DNA of 64,000 nt, from NCBI GenBank assembly GCA_002742935.1, contig PDON01000063.1, forward strand, positions 25,993 through 89,992, given 5' to 3'. Shown piece after piece: positions 34,337 through 44,228 of the stretch (positions are counted from its first letter, which is position 1; each line of letters begins with the position of its first letter). A program made the translations under genes and the position numbers. The stretch is from Candidatus Cloacimonadota bacterium. GTDB lineage: Bacteria > UBA4055. The notes below the pieces were generated by a model. It searched no databases. It was not told where the DNA came from and saw only the letters and a program-made list of their open reading frames with translations.

Positions 34337-36061
34337 CTACTCCCTAATACTTTGAACCAAAAGCTCTTGCCTGTACTTTGTAAAAAGTGTAGCTTTTGAT
34401 ATAAGCCCTATATAACCACCATTCTCATCAACTACAGGTAGAGTAAAACTTGATGAACTGTCAAAATCTTGAACTATAGATTTAAGAGAATCCCCAAGTT
34501 TTACCGGCTCAATGTCCGTTTTGATAAGCTCTGTAACAGTTAAAAAATCATAAAGTTCTGTTTCAAATATAATCGATCTAACCTCATGAATAAGTATTAT
34601 ACCAACATACTTATTGTTTTTCCTATCTACTACAATAAATTGATTCCTCTTACTTGTTTTAACAACATCTATAAACTCTCTAAGAAGAGTATTTTCTTTA
34701 ACAACAGGACAGTCAAGCTCAAGCATTTCCGTTATTTCTATCTCTGAAAGAATTCTACCATCACTACCTGTTCTTTCCAAATCTCCCTTAGATATTAGAT
34801 TTCTAGTGTATATTGATCCCTGCTCAAAGATACTACTTGTAATCATAGATATAATGGAAACTAAAATTAGAGGAAGTACAATGCTATAACCATCTGTAAT
34901 CTCAAGAACAAGAAACATACCTGTTAAAGGGGCTTGCAAAATACCTGCTATCAAACCTGCCATACCAACTAAAGCATAAGATTCCGGTTGGGAAAAATGT
35001 AGATATTCCGAAAATCTTGAAATAATTCTACCAAAAAGAAGACCTGATGCGGCTCCAATAAATAAACCCGGAGCAAAGATACCACCGGAACCTCCGGAAC
35101 TCAAGGTTGAAATAGAGGTCAAATATTTAAATAAAAGTAGTAAAAATACTACAAATATACCTTTCTCTTCAAATCCCGAAATGAGAGAAGATACAACATC
35201 ATGACCCTCACCCAGAGATTTTGGAACAATAAGAAATAGAAGACCAACAAAAGATCCACCAATGAAGGATCTTAAAATGGGATTTTTAAAATACTTTTCA
35301 AATTTATGTTCACCAAATTCCAATCCTCGAATAAAAAGTACAGATAAAAATCCGGTAAAAACTCCAAGAATAGCAACAGGGAAGAGATCAATAGTTCCCA
35401 TTGTGGTAAAATTGGTTGTAAAAGCTATTGAATTACCCATCATAATTCTACTTATTTCTGTAGCTGTTATAGATGCAATAGCAGTAGGTATAATAGTTAT
35501 GGAAGTCCACTCTGAGAGCATAACCTCCAAGGCAAAGACCATTCCTGTTAAAGGAGCATTAAAGATTGCCGATATTCCTGCTGCAGTACCTGCACCTATG
35601 AGAATAATTCTATGTTTATCAGTAAGATTAAAAAATGTGGCAAGGTTTGAACCTGCTGCAGAACCTGTAAATACAATAGGTCCCTCAAGACCGGCAGAAC
35701 CACCGGCTGATACCGTAAAAAATGATGAGATCATACGAGAGAAGGTATCCCAACCTCTAAGAACCCCTCCTTTTTTTACAATTGAGAGGAGAACATCGGG
35801 AATCCCGTGACCCATATTATCTTTAACAATTTTCCTTAAAAAAAAGACACTTATTGCAGCTCCCACTCCGGGTATCAAAAAACCCATAGGTAAACTGATA
35901 TACTCACTTAAATAGTGATAAGCATGATGAACCGACTGTTTAAGTATTACGGCAAGCATAGCACACAAAACACCAATAATGAGTGAAGTAAAGAAGAGAA
36001 GACCTTTATCTCCATATTTATGCAATATCTTTTCAGCAATAGAACTCAGTAATCTTTTCAC
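34337..36061 (-). CDS. ClC-family chloride channel/transporter with C-terminal CBS pair
   Basis: This 574-residue inner-membrane protein has the ClC core (residues about 15-420) followed by two CBS domains (about 445-570). Pore motifs are visible: GGSAGLEGPIV with the gating Glu of the GxEGP motif, FNAPLTGMVFALEVML, and GGSGGIFAPGLFIGAA. In E. coli ClC the intracellular proton Glu (E203) is the second Glu of IIEEM; here the equivalent reads ALEVM, so that position is Val. Loss of this residue is seen in channels and in several bacterial ClC branches, so coupling to protons is uncertain. CBS domains usually sense adenine nucleotides. A palindromic terminator follows. Confidence 0.92.
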   Translation of the reverse strand: MKRLLSSIAEKILHKYGDKGLLFFTSLIIGVLCAMLAVILKQSVHHAYHYLSEYISLPMGFLIPGVGAAISVFFLRKIVKDNMGHGIPDVLLSIVKKGGVLRGWDTFSRMISSFFTVSAGGSAGLEGPIVFTGSAAGSNLATFFNLTDKHRIILIGAGTAAGISAIFNAPLTGMVFALEVMLSEWTSITIIPTAIASITATEISRIMMGNSIAFTTNFTTMGTIDLFPVAILGVFTGFLSVLFIRGLEFGEHKFEKYFKNPILRSFIGGSFVGLLFLIVPKSLGEGHDVVSSLISGFEEKGIFVVFLLLLFKYLTSISTLSSGGSGGIFAPGLFIGAASGLLFGRIISRFSEYLHFSQPESYALVGMAGLIAGILQAPLTGMFLVLEITDGYSIVLPLILVSIISMITSSIFEQGSIYTRNLISKGDLERTGSDGRILSEIEITEMLELDCPVVKENTLLREFIDVVKTSKRNQFIVVDRKNNKYVGIILIHEVRSIIFETELYDFLTVTELIKTDIEPVKLGDSLKSIVQDFDSSSSFTLPVVDENGGYIGLISKATLFTKYRQELLVQSIRE

Positions 36062-36367
36062 AACAATTCCACATTTTAATTAAGAAAACCAACAACTATT
36101 ATAGAGTAACAATAGAATGGAAAAGCAATATATAACATGGTTTATATATTGCTTTTTCCATACCGTAAAAAGTTGAATAGATTATAGCTAAATAATTATT
36201 CTATGTCAATCTTAATTAATGATATTTTTCATATCGTCATGGAGAGTATTTTCTATTTTACTGAACCAATTTAAGCAAACTATCGTAACTTTCTACAATA
36301 GAATCTACTTTTAAAAGATCATAAATACAAAATGTTTGAAATACCTATATAAAATAGATAACTACTA

Positions 36368-37615
36368 CTAAATTTTTCTTTTAAGTATTACCATAGACTC
36401 CAAATGTTTCGTATATGGAAACATATCATATCCTCTTATAAAATCTATGCTATAGTAATCTAAGAGATGATCTATATCCCTCTTTTGGGTTTTGTAGTTG
36501 CATGAAAGGTATAAAATATATTTGGGCTTACTCTCTAAAACAAGATCTATACAATTTTGACCAATACCTTTTCTTGGAGGATCAAATATAAAGATAGAAT
36601 CCTCAATAACCTTCTGCTTAACCTTATATAGATCTCCTGTTACAAGCTCTAGTTTTGGGCTTTTTTCAAGATATTTAAAAGAATGGATACTCTTTTCATA
36701 AAGTTTTCTTACACCATAGTTCTCAAAATAGTTTGAAAGCACTCCACAACCTGAATAGAAATCGTTTACAACAGATAGTGTTTTATCCTCAAAATAGGTT
36801 ACAATATCCTCAATAATTTTCTCTATAATATAGCTATTAAGCTGAAAAAATGACTCTGGCCTAAGTTTGTAACTTTTACCTTTAACACTTAACTCTATAA
36901 AATCCTCTCCCTTTAAGAATATAGGATCATTAACTAAAATAGAGTTACCTTCCACTCTTTTATAAACAAACAACGATTTAACCATATCCCCAAAATCAAG
37001 CTTAGATAATATTTTATTATAACTCTCGCAATCATCAAGCTGAAACCCCAATTGATATTTCCTATTCTCCCCTCTTAAATATACACCCTTTATATTTCTT
37101 TTAAATGGAGACAACTCTCTATTTATAAGGGTTGAAACAGATTTTAAGATCTCATTCATCTCATCTGATATAAGTTTAGAGTCAAAATTATAGGGTATAA
37201 TATTATGGGATCTTTTTTTATAAAGACCAAAAACAAATTTACTATCTATTACTTGTGCAGGGAAAAATAGTTTATTTCTACACCCCTCTAAAATAGAGGG
37301 AACAATATCTATTTTACAATCAAAGCTATCCTCTAAAAAACCTCTCTTAAGATCTAAAAGATGGTTATAACTAATATGGGAAACATCTAAAAGAGGATCA
37401 TTTGATAAAGCTCTCTCTTTATGAGGAGATATAACCTTTATCAGTTTAGCAAAGGATACATTTTTACCAACCTTTACTATTTTTACTAAAACTTTTTCAT
37501 CTTTTAAAACTTCCAGAACTATTATCTTATTACCATCAACAAATGAAAAACCTTCAAAATTTTCATTTATATTTTCAACAACAACTTCAATCTCTTCATT
37601 TTTAGTTAAACTCAT
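36368..37615 (-). CDS. RlmD/TrmA-family RNA 5-methyluridine methyltransferase
   Basis: The protein has 415 residues. A TRAM domain occupies about residues 1-62. The catalytic part carries EGCRNKLFFPAQ (RNA-binding landmark), RPESFFQLNSYI, the SAM-site FYSGCGVLSNYF, IFDPPRKGIG, and the nucleophilic Cys in YLSCNYKTQKRD. RlmC/RlmD/TrmA-type enzymes methylate C5 of uridine in rRNA or tRNA with SAM. In RlmD an N-terminal C-x5-C-x2-C set binds a 4Fe-4S cluster; here the aligned stretch NDPLLDVSHISYNHLLDLK lacks those cysteines, so it should be cluster-free. The target U cannot be assigned. A terminator separates it from the upstream operon. Confidence 0.88.
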   Translation of the reverse strand: MSLTKNEEIEVVVENINENFEGFSFVDGNKIIVLEVLKDEKVLVKIVKVGKNVSFAKLIKVISPHKERALSNDPLLDVSHISYNHLLDLKRGFLEDSFDCKIDIVPSILEGCRNKLFFPAQVIDSKFVFGLYKKRSHNIIPYNFDSKLISDEMNEILKSVSTLINRELSPFKRNIKGVYLRGENRKYQLGFQLDDCESYNKILSKLDFGDMVKSLFVYKRVEGNSILVNDPIFLKGEDFIELSVKGKSYKLRPESFFQLNSYIIEKIIEDIVTYFEDKTLSVVNDFYSGCGVLSNYFENYGVRKLYEKSIHSFKYLEKSPKLELVTGDLYKVKQKVIEDSIFIFDPPRKGIGQNCIDLVLESKPKYILYLSCNYKTQKRDIDHLLDYYSIDFIRGYDMFPYTKHLESMVILKRKI

Positions 37616-37646
37616 ATTTGCCCCAAAGTGAAATTTATATTAATAT

Positions 37647-37676
37647 AAAAAAGCCCTGAAAAAACAGGACTTTTTT
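37647..37676 (-). terminator. Terminator of the grpE-dnaJ operon
   Basis: AAAAAAGcCCTG (37647-37658) pairs with CAGGaCTTTTTT (37665-37676), with T-runs in both directions. It lies just after the stop codon at 37701. Confidence 0.85.
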
Positions 37677-37700
37677 AAAATCTATTTTAGCAAAGAAAGT

Positions 37701-39050
37701 TTACTCCCCGCCTTTACTCCAACTCTTCTCACCATCATCAATATATCCGTGATTTTCATCATCTTCAACACCGAATAAGCTTTCTGATCTAAGTGCAGAT
37801 CTCTCATATCCTTTAAATTCACTTTTATCGTTTATTGGAGAACTTATTTTTACACTTAAAGTATCAACATCAATTATCTCTGTTTTCATACCATAGTTAA
37901 TAAGTGCTAACTGCTCAAGAACCTCAGGCTTATTTATCTCATCAACAAGCTTAGCAGGAACTCTTGAAGTAAAGAATAGTGCAAATTGTCTATCCTTACC
38001 AAAGTTTGCTTCTCTTTCAATATCAATAGACTTTAAGTTTTTAGAATCTTTATCAGTGTAAGGTTTTTTAGCAAACTCTTTTAATTTTTTATTGAAGAAA
38101 GCAATAAACAGAGAATCTTGGGCTTTCTCATTTGAGTATGTTGAATCTCCATCAACCTCGTGCTCTCTTACAAAATCAGCAACACTGTTTAAACTCTTTT
38201 GACCAAGCTTATCAATCATAAAGTTTTTAATATTATCATTGGAAGTAACAGGAGCAATTTCAACACCTTTTAAAACAGTTGTATCAAGCTCTGTGCCTCT
38301 TGTAAACTCAATATTCATATTAACTTTTGCATTAAGATTAAAGTTAACCAAGAACTCATCTAAAGTTGAAGGGCAAAGATATGGAGTCTTATCGCCAATA
38401 TCAGGCATAATATATCTTGCTAAATTAACAAATTGAATCTCATTTTCAGGCTTAATAAGCTCAAAAGAGATCTTTGAATCTCCGTAAAAATCCCAGTAGA
38501 TATCTGTTGCTGTTTTCACATTAGAAATAATCTTAATAGGAGTTTCTGAAGTTAGATGAAGAGTTGCAGGAACCAAACCTAACTCCTTATCTCTCATATC
38601 AAGAGTAACGAAAAGCTCGTTAGAACCTTTAAAAGCAGTTTGAGACTTTTTCAAACTGTCCTTATCAAGCTTCTCAACCATAGATCCACCTTTTTCGTAA
38701 GAAACAAAAAGGTTCTCTACAAGTTCCGGTTGCTCATAATCAATTCTTAGTTGAGTTGAATCTATAGTTAAGTACTCTGTTTGAAATGATGGAGGATTAA
38801 CCTCTAAACTATCATAACCAACTGCAAAATCATAAACCTCTTTTAGAGATCCGTTAAACTTATCAGTCTCCTGCTTGTAAAGCAGTTCCATGTTATACAT
38901 AACATCCATTCTCTCTTGAGCTAACTCCGCCCTCTCATGCTTCTCATTCCACATCTGTCTAGGAATATCAATAGAAAGGAAAAGAAGTACCAACGCAGCA
39001 ACGATTAGAATCTTTAAAACTATGTTACCTTTTCTGTTTATTAAACCCAT
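37701..39050 (-). CDS. Membrane-anchored periplasmic protein of unknown function
   Basis: The protein has 449 residues from the ATG at 39050, chosen because GGAGAGAAAG precedes it; a longer frame begins at 39071. A single membrane helix spans about residues 12-28 (VLKILIVAALVLLFLSI), followed by a coiled-coil-like stretch (EKHERAELAQERMDVMYNMELL). A large mixed alpha/beta region rich in Asp/Lys follows, ending acidic (DDENHGYIDDGEKSWSKGGE). I do not recognise a family. One Cys (in YLCPSTLDEF) is present. It overlaps the comEA-like gene by 26 bases, so it is the last gene of the grpE-dnaJ operon. Confidence 0.7.
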   Translation of the reverse strand: MGLINRKGNIVLKILIVAALVLLFLSIDIPRQMWNEKHERAELAQERMDVMYNMELLYKQETDKFNGSLKEVYDFAVGYDSLEVNPPSFQTEYLTIDSTQLRIDYEQPELVENLFVSYEKGGSMVEKLDKDSLKKSQTAFKGSNELFVTLDMRDKELGLVPATLHLTSETPIKIISNVKTATDIYWDFYGDSKISFELIKPENEIQFVNLARYIMPDIGDKTPYLCPSTLDEFLVNFNLNAKVNMNIEFTRGTELDTTVLKGVEIAPVTSNDNIKNFMIDKLGQKSLNSVADFVREHEVDGDSTYSNEKAQDSLFIAFFNKKLKEFAKKPYTDKDSKNLKSIDIEREANFGKDRQFALFFTSRVPAKLVDEINKPEVLEQLALINYGMKTEIIDVDTLSVKISSPINDKSEFKGYERSALRSESLFGVEDDENHGYIDDGEKSWSKGGE

Positions 39051-39489
39051 CTTTCTCTCCAACAATATCATTAATTTTTATATAATTTTTCATTTTTTTA
39101 AATCTCTTTTTTCCTATTCCCTTAATCTTTAAAAGATCATAAATAGTTTTGAAATTTCCAAAAGTTTTTCTGTAAGAAATAATCTTTTTAGCCGTAGCTT
39201 TTCCAACACCCGGAATAGTAGTAAGATACTCAATACTATCCGAATTAATGTCTACTTTAATAGAAATCTTCTTTTCACTGATTGAATAATTACTATCTGA
39301 TTGAGAAATATGCAACTTATTTTTTTTTAAAATAGTTGATCCATTTTTTACTTCTTTAGCACTATTTTTAAAAAGAAATGATTCAGACTCTTCCAGGTCT
39401 GAATCATTATATCTAAAAATGTAAATGAGTAAAAGTGAAACAATCAATAGTAGATTGATAAAATCTATTTTCCTAAATTTATAACCCAT
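39025..39489 (-). CDS. ComEA-like helix-hairpin-helix protein
   Basis: The protein has 154 residues. A membrane helix at about 10-24 ([15 protein letters not shown]) is followed by a flexible linker and a tandem HhH DNA-binding domain at the C-terminus: [40 protein letters not shown] and [13 protein letters not shown]. This is the ComEA layout: an inner-membrane anchor with a periplasmic dsDNA-binding domain used in natural transformation. Small HhH proteins of unknown role share the fold. It overlaps dnaJ by 11 bases upstream and the next gene by 26 bases downstream, indicating tight translational coupling. Confidence 0.85.
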   Translation of the reverse strand: MGYKFRKIDFINLLLIVSLLLIYIFRYNDSDLEESESFLFKNSAKEVKNGSTILKKNKLHISQSDSNYSISEKKISIKVDINSDSIEYLTTIPGVGKATAKKIISYRKTFGNFKTIYDLLKIKGIGKKRFKKMKNYIKINDIVGEKDGFNKQKR

Positions 39490-40600
39490 GGAAAAAATCT
39501 TTTACCTTGGCAAAAAAACCTTTCTCTTCAGGTTGGGGTTTTGTTTCACTAAGTTGATCCAACTCCTCAAATTTCTTTCTTGTTTCAGATGAAATATTTG
39601 TTGGAATCCAAACATTTATTCTAACAATCTGATCTCCTCTTCCGTAACCGTTTAATCTAGGAAGGCCTTTACCTCCAAGCTTTAACAGTTTACCCGGTTG
39701 AGTACCTGCTTGAATTTTAACCTTAACCCTACCCTCTATTGTAGGAACTTCAATATCGGCACCTAAAACAGCTTGTGAGATACTGAGTTTAAGATCATAG
39801 AATATATTCTCATCATCTCTGTGAAAATATTTATGATCTTTTTCTCTTATAACAGCTATAATATCACCATTTCCACCACCATTTCTACCGGCATTACCTT
39901 TGCCTCTTATGGTTAGATACTGACCTTCACTAACTCCGGCAGGTATATCAAACTCTATAGTTTCAGTATCTCTTACTCTACCTTCTCCGCTACAACTACT
40001 ACATTTGTTGATAATCTGTTTTCCTGTTCCATTACACTTTGGACAGGAAGTTACATTTACAACTTGACCAAAGAGGGAGTTTTGAACCATTCTAACTTCA
40101 CCGGATCCGTTACAATTAGGACAACTCTTTATTGAAGAACTACTTTCAGCACCACTTCCGGAACAACTGCTACATTTTACATACTTCTTTATCTTGATCT
40201 TCTTCTTTATACCGGAAGAGATCTCCTCTAAACTCATATCAACATAAATCTTCAGATTAGAACCTGAAGCAGGTCCACTTCTTCTGGATCGGGATCCGCC
40301 ACCACCAAAAAAGCTCTCAAAGATTGATTCAGCATCAAAACCACCAAAACCGGAAAATCCACCTCCTCCGGCACCGGAAAGACCATCATGCCCAAATCTA
40401 TCATATCTCGCTCTCTTGTTTTCATCCGAAAGAACAGAATAAGCTTCCGCAACCTCTTTAAATTTCTCCTCTGCAGAAGGATCATCCCTATTTTTATCAG
40501 GATGATACTTTAAAGCTAACTTTTTGTAAGCTTTCTTAATTGTATTCTTATCTGCGTCTCTAGATACTCCTAAAAGTTCATAATAATCTTTTTTTGACAT
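39479..40600 (-). CDS. dnaJ: Chaperone DnaJ
   Basis: This 373-residue class A Hsp40 stimulates DnaK ATP hydrolysis and delivers unfolded clients. The J domain is at residues 1-70 with [10 protein letters not shown]. The Gly/Phe region is at about 75-110 ([10 protein letters not shown]). The zinc-binding domain has four repeats: [24 protein letters not shown] and CSSCSGEG. The C-terminal substrate-binding domains include [12 protein letters not shown] and [14 protein letters not shown]. Length and order are standard. The gene begins 8 bases after grpE; dnaK itself is not in the window. The HrcA/CIRCE control motif was not seen. Confidence 0.97.
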   Translation of the reverse strand: MSKKDYYELLGVSRDADKNTIKKAYKKLALKYHPDKNRDDPSAEEKFKEVAEAYSVLSDENKRARYDRFGHDGLSGAGGGGFSGFGGFDAESIFESFFGGGGSRSRRSGPASGSNLKIYVDMSLEEISSGIKKKIKIKKYVKCSSCSGSGAESSSSIKSCPNCNGSGEVRMVQNSLFGQVVNVTSCPKCNGTGKQIINKCSSCSGEGRVRDTETIEFDIPAGVSEGQYLTIRGKGNAGRNGGGNGDIIAVIREKDHKYFHRDDENIFYDLKLSISQAVLGADIEVPTIEGRVKVKIQAGTQPGKLLKLGGKGLPRLNGYGRGDQIVRINVWIPTNISSETRKKFEELDQLSETKPQPEEKGFFAKVKDFFHGL

Positions 40601-40608
40601 AACTTACC

Positions 40609-41250
40609 TTATTTTGAAACTATTACTTTTGCGTGTCTTATAACCTTTTCCTTAAGCTTATACCCTTTTTCATGTTGATCAACAACAGTATTTGAATCAA
40701 CATCTTCACTATCTATTTGAAGAAGTGCTTCATGAAGTTCAGGATCAAACTGTTCTCCAATTGCTTCCAGCTCCTCAAGACCAAATTTTTTAAGAATTGA
40801 ATTGAACTTTTCAAAGATCATGTCAACACCTTTTTTAAGCTCTTTTACTCCATGTTCTTCATTATAGTTTTTGTTAAATCTATCAATATCATCTTTTACG
40901 GGAAGAAGCTTTAAAATAAGATCTTGGTTTGCAGATTCAACCAATCTGACAAACTCTTGGGAGGTTCTTTTTTTATAGTTCTCAAATTCAGCTACTTTTC
41001 TAAGAAGCTTATCTCTAAACTCCATAATTTGAGAATCTTTATCAACAACTTCTTCTGACTCCTCTTTATTATCTTCAGAAGGTTCTTTACTCTCTTCAAT
41101 CTCTTCTTCGGTTTTCTCTTCTTCCTTTGAAAGATCCTCAGAAGAGATCTCTTGATCACTGTTTTCTGAGTCTAACTTTTTCTCAGTTTCACTCTCATTG
41201 ATCTCAACATCTTCATTATTTAATTTCTCTTCTGACATACCATTCCCCAT
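40609..41250 (-). CDS. grpE: Nucleotide exchange factor GrpE
   Basis: This 213-residue protein releases ADP from DnaK. Residues 1-75 are a highly acidic tail (runs such as EEEKTEEEIEESKEPSEDNK), longer than in E. coli. The dimer coiled coil begins around MEFRDKLLRKVAEFENYKKR, and the beta-domain GrpE signature is EAIGEQFDPELHEALLQ, ending VIRHAKVIVSK. The ATG at 41250 lacks a clear ribosome site; the in-frame ATG at 41238 (MSEEKL) has a GGGG upstream and may be the true start. First gene of grpE-dnaJ-comEA-unknown. Confidence 0.94.
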   Translation of the reverse strand: MGNGMSEEKLNNEDVEINESETEKKLDSENSDQEISSEDLSKEEEKTEEEIEESKEPSEDNKEESEEVVDKDSQIMEFRDKLLRKVAEFENYKKRTSQEFVRLVESANQDLILKLLPVKDDIDRFNKNYNEEHGVKELKKGVDMIFEKFNSILKKFGLEELEAIGEQFDPELHEALLQIDSEDVDSNTVVDQHEKGYKLKEKVIRHAKVIVSK

Positions 41251-41354
41251 ACATTTTATTATTTACTTTAAAATCAGGACTCTGAATCTAATATTAGATA
41301 AATATTTTGTCAAGAGTTATAGATTTACCTTATAAAGGCTAAAATCTAAAACCT

Positions 41355-42041
41355 CTACAAATCAACAGTTAAAACCTTTCCACCTATATGGTTTAGATTG
41401 AGATCATACTCAATTTTAAAGGGAATAATATCCAGACCCTTATCTTTAGCCTCTCTCAAAAGCTTACCATACTCAGGATCAACCATATCAGCCACCCCAA
41501 AGGATTCACACTCTCCTCTTTCTATAGCAAACAAAATGCCAGCTTTAGCCCCTTTCTCTATTTCATATAATAACTCTAAAATATGCTTACTGCCTCTCTT
41601 CGTAACAGCATCAGGGAAAATTGCTTTTGTCATATTGTCAGTCATTGTCACATTCTTGACCTCTAAAAAATATTTATACCCTTCACCCTCCAAAAGAAAA
41701 TCAACCTTACTTCTATTTTGACCATAAACAACCTCTCTTCTAATATTTTCAAACTTAAAAGGAGGTATTATTTTCTTGGAAAGCAGTAAATCTTCAACAA
41801 TCCTATTTGTTCTGATTGTGTTGACCATTACAGGATAGTTATTTACAACAATAAACTCCAATGTATACTTTAGCTTCCTCTTTGGATTATCACTCTTACT
41901 TATGAATACTTTAGCCCCCGGAGTTGAACATTGAGTCATTCTACCGGTATTCACACAATGAGCTGTAACAATCTCTCCTGAACTCAACTCAACATCAACA
42001 AAAAACCGTTTATATCTTTTAACAAAAACACCCTCTATCAT
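41355..42041 (-). CDS. sfsA: SfsA family DNA-binding/nuclease-like protein
   Basis: The protein has 228 residues. The family landmarks are in order: VFVKRYKRFFVDVEL, VTAHCVNTGRM, CSTPGAKVFIS, VDFLLEGEGYKYFLEVKNVT, FPDAVTKRGSKHILEL and IPFKIEYD. The VDFLL...EVKNVT part is a PD-(D/E)xK-like core. SfsA was named for stimulating maltose fermentation genes in E. coli; its molecular function is still unclear. It is monocistronic and divergent from the TonB receptor at 42108. Confidence 0.94.
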   Translation of the reverse strand: MIEGVFVKRYKRFFVDVELSSGEIVTAHCVNTGRMTQCSTPGAKVFISKSDNPKRKLKYTLEFIVVNNYPVMVNTIRTNRIVEDLLLSKKIIPPFKFENIRREVVYGQNRSKVDFLLEGEGYKYFLEVKNVTMTDNMTKAIFPDAVTKRGSKHILELLYEIEKGAKAGILFAIERGECESFGVADMVDPEYGKLLREAKDKGLDIIPFKIEYDLNLNHIGGKVLTVDL

Positions 42042-42107
42042 AGTAAACCTTTTTCTTGTTAATTATTCAATTATTTGCTATCATTCCAATAAAAAAGTTA
42101 ATTAAAA

Positions 42108-44228
42108 ATGAAATTTATCACACTTATAACTTTACTTATATCAACATCAATATTCTCAAGCAGTAATCCCGAGGTAGACAGACTTTTTTCAATGAGTTTT
42201 GATGAGTTGGTAAACTTACAAATCCATCTGGCAACAAAGGAGATAGAACCCGCCTTTGAATCACCTTTCTCTTCCTACGTTGTAACCTCCGAAGATATAC
42301 AAAAAAAGGGTATTACGGAACTGGAAAAAATTTTCAAAATCGTTCCGGGAGTAATTGTGAGAACCAAAACAAACGGAAACTACGATATTCAAATAAGAGG
42401 TTTTGATAACATTCCTCCTTTCAACGATATTTTAAATACTGAAAACAGTAAAAGTCTTGTAATGGTAAACGGGACACCTGTTTACAACTACTTTCAGGGT
42501 GGTACTTTTTGGGAAACTTTAACACTATCCATTGAAAATATTGAGAGAGTTGAGATAGTTAAAGGACCCTCCTCTGCTATGTACGGACCTAATGCAGTTA
42601 CCGGAGTAATAAATATTATCACAAAGAAAAATAGTAACGAGAAAACCTTTTATGCAGATTACACTAACAACAAATCAAGAACATTAACCCTAAACTATAA
42701 TAGTAGATTTGAAAAATTTTCTTACAGTGTTTTTGCAGGTTATAAGGAGATGAAGAGAAAAGATCAAGATATATTCCTTTATGATGATATGATTACAAAT
42801 AAACTTGACACCCTTTACAATCAGTTTGTTTCTCCCGATACTCTTAATAAGTACATTAAGAAGGAGTATTCTTACGGATTGGAAAAATATTTTGATGACA
42901 GAAAAAACAGTAAAAATAAAAACTTTATAAGATTTGAATCTAAATATGAGTTCAATGAAAAAAATATGGTTGGAATTGAAGCAGCTTACCAAAAATCAAC
43001 CTCAATTAATATTTTGAACTCTTCAACACCAATTGCACTCAATCAAAGAGATAATGACTCCTATTTTTTTAAGATTTATACAAAATTTTTAGGAACAAAT
43101 ATATCCTATTCAGGATCAAAAGGGGTAACAGATAACACAAAAGATGATTATCTCTACAAGTATGATTATATATCAAACAATTTCAACATTGAGTATCCCG
43201 GCAGGTATAAAGATCTTCACTATAGATTTGCTTACAACTTCTACAGTACAATTTTTGATGATTCACCCTACCTTAAAGGGGAAATTGGCTTTTTCAACGG
43301 TGAAGCAGAGCACTACAATTCGGGATTTAGCTCACAAATTGATTACAAACTAAACAATAAGTACAGATTTATTGGAGCTTTAAGATATGACATATACAAT
43401 ATCCCTAAAGATCATTACTTATCTACACAACTGGCATTTACAAACAAATTAAACAAAAAAAACTTTATAAGATTATCTTATTCACATGCAAATCAAGGTC
43501 CTTTTATATTCCAAACTCACATCAATTTTGCATTTAATTCTTCTGAAGGAGGTTATACATCAAATATAGAGTTTATTAAAAATAGGGATCTTAAACTTGT
43601 AACAACAAATAGTTATGAAATGGGTTGGAGAAGCAGAATTTCAAAAAGGCTCAATACAGATCTATCTCTATTCTATACCGATATGAAAAACTTTGCGGAA
43701 GTTAAAACAACAACGAGCGTAGAGTATGATTCATCGGGAATAAATTACACGGAAATAAGTAGATTTGAAAACACAAAAATTAAGGCTTTTCAAGGAGGAA
43801 TAACTTATAGTCTTGACTATATGATCAATAGATATAACACTATTCTACTTTTTGGTACAGCTCAAAAAACAATACTAAAAAATCAGCAAAAGTTTGAAAT
43901 GGAAGATAATAATGAAAGTTTCTATATGGATCTGATACATAAATATACTCCAACATTTTTTGGAGGAGCTTCATACACCTATGACTACTCATTTTTTAAG
44001 TTTTCATTAACATCTACCTACAAAGAGGCTCAATCATTTTCCGATGCTGTAGATGAAATGCACATTGAAAGAACATTTTTTACAGATCTCTTCTTCCTCT
44101 TAAGATTTAATGAATATATTGAAATGAATATAAATGTGAATGATCTTTCATTTAGACCTGAAAGAGAATTTATCTACGGAGATAAAATCTACACAACATA
44201 TAGTGCAGGATTGAGAGTAAGATTTTAA
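42108..44228 (+). CDS. TonB-dependent outer-membrane receptor, first gene of a receptor-YfiR-kinase operon
   Basis: The protein has 706 residues with a signal peptide (residues 1-19, FITLITLLISTSIFS). The plug domain at about 45-170 includes SYVVTSEDIQKKGITELEKI, VPGVIVRTKTNGNYDIQIRG, VERVEIVKGPSSAMYGPNAV and TGVINIITKK. The beta barrel ends in the terminal strand YSAGLRVRF. There is no carboxypeptidase-like N-domain, unlike the receptor at 22158. The stop codon overlaps the ATG of a YfiR gene by one base, and a histidine kinase follows. This arrangement suggests that receptor occupancy is relayed to a kinase rather than, or as well as, simple nutrient import. The ligand is unknown. Confidence 0.92.
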   Translation: MKFITLITLLISTSIFSSSNPEVDRLFSMSFDELVNLQIHLATKEIEPAFESPFSSYVVTSEDIQKKGITELEKIFKIVPGVIVRTKTNGNYDIQIRGFDNIPPFNDILNTENSKSLVMVNGTPVYNYFQGGTFWETLTLSIENIERVEIVKGPSSAMYGPNAVTGVINIITKKNSNEKTFYADYTNNKSRTLTLNYNSRFEKFSYSVFAGYKEMKRKDQDIFLYDDMITNKLDTLYNQFVSPDTLNKYIKKEYSYGLEKYFDDRKNSKNKNFIRFESKYEFNEKNMVGIEAAYQKSTSINILNSSTPIALNQRDNDSYFFKIYTKFLGTNISYSGSKGVTDNTKDDYLYKYDYISNNFNIEYPGRYKDLHYRFAYNFYSTIFDDSPYLKGEIGFFNGEAEHYNSGFSSQIDYKLNNKYRFIGALRYDIYNIPKDHYLSTQLAFTNKLNKKNFIRLSYSHANQGPFIFQTHINFAFNSSEGGYTSNIEFIKNRDLKLVTTNSYEMGWRSRISKRLNTDLSLFYTDMKNFAEVKTTTSVEYDSSGINYTEISRFENTKIKAFQGGITYSLDYMINRYNTILLFGTAQKTILKNQQKFEMEDNNESFYMDLIHKYTPTFFGGASYTYDYSFFKFSLTSTYKEAQSFSDAVDEMHIERTFFTDLFFLLRFNEYIEMNINVNDLSFRPEREFIYGDKIYTTYSAGLRVRF

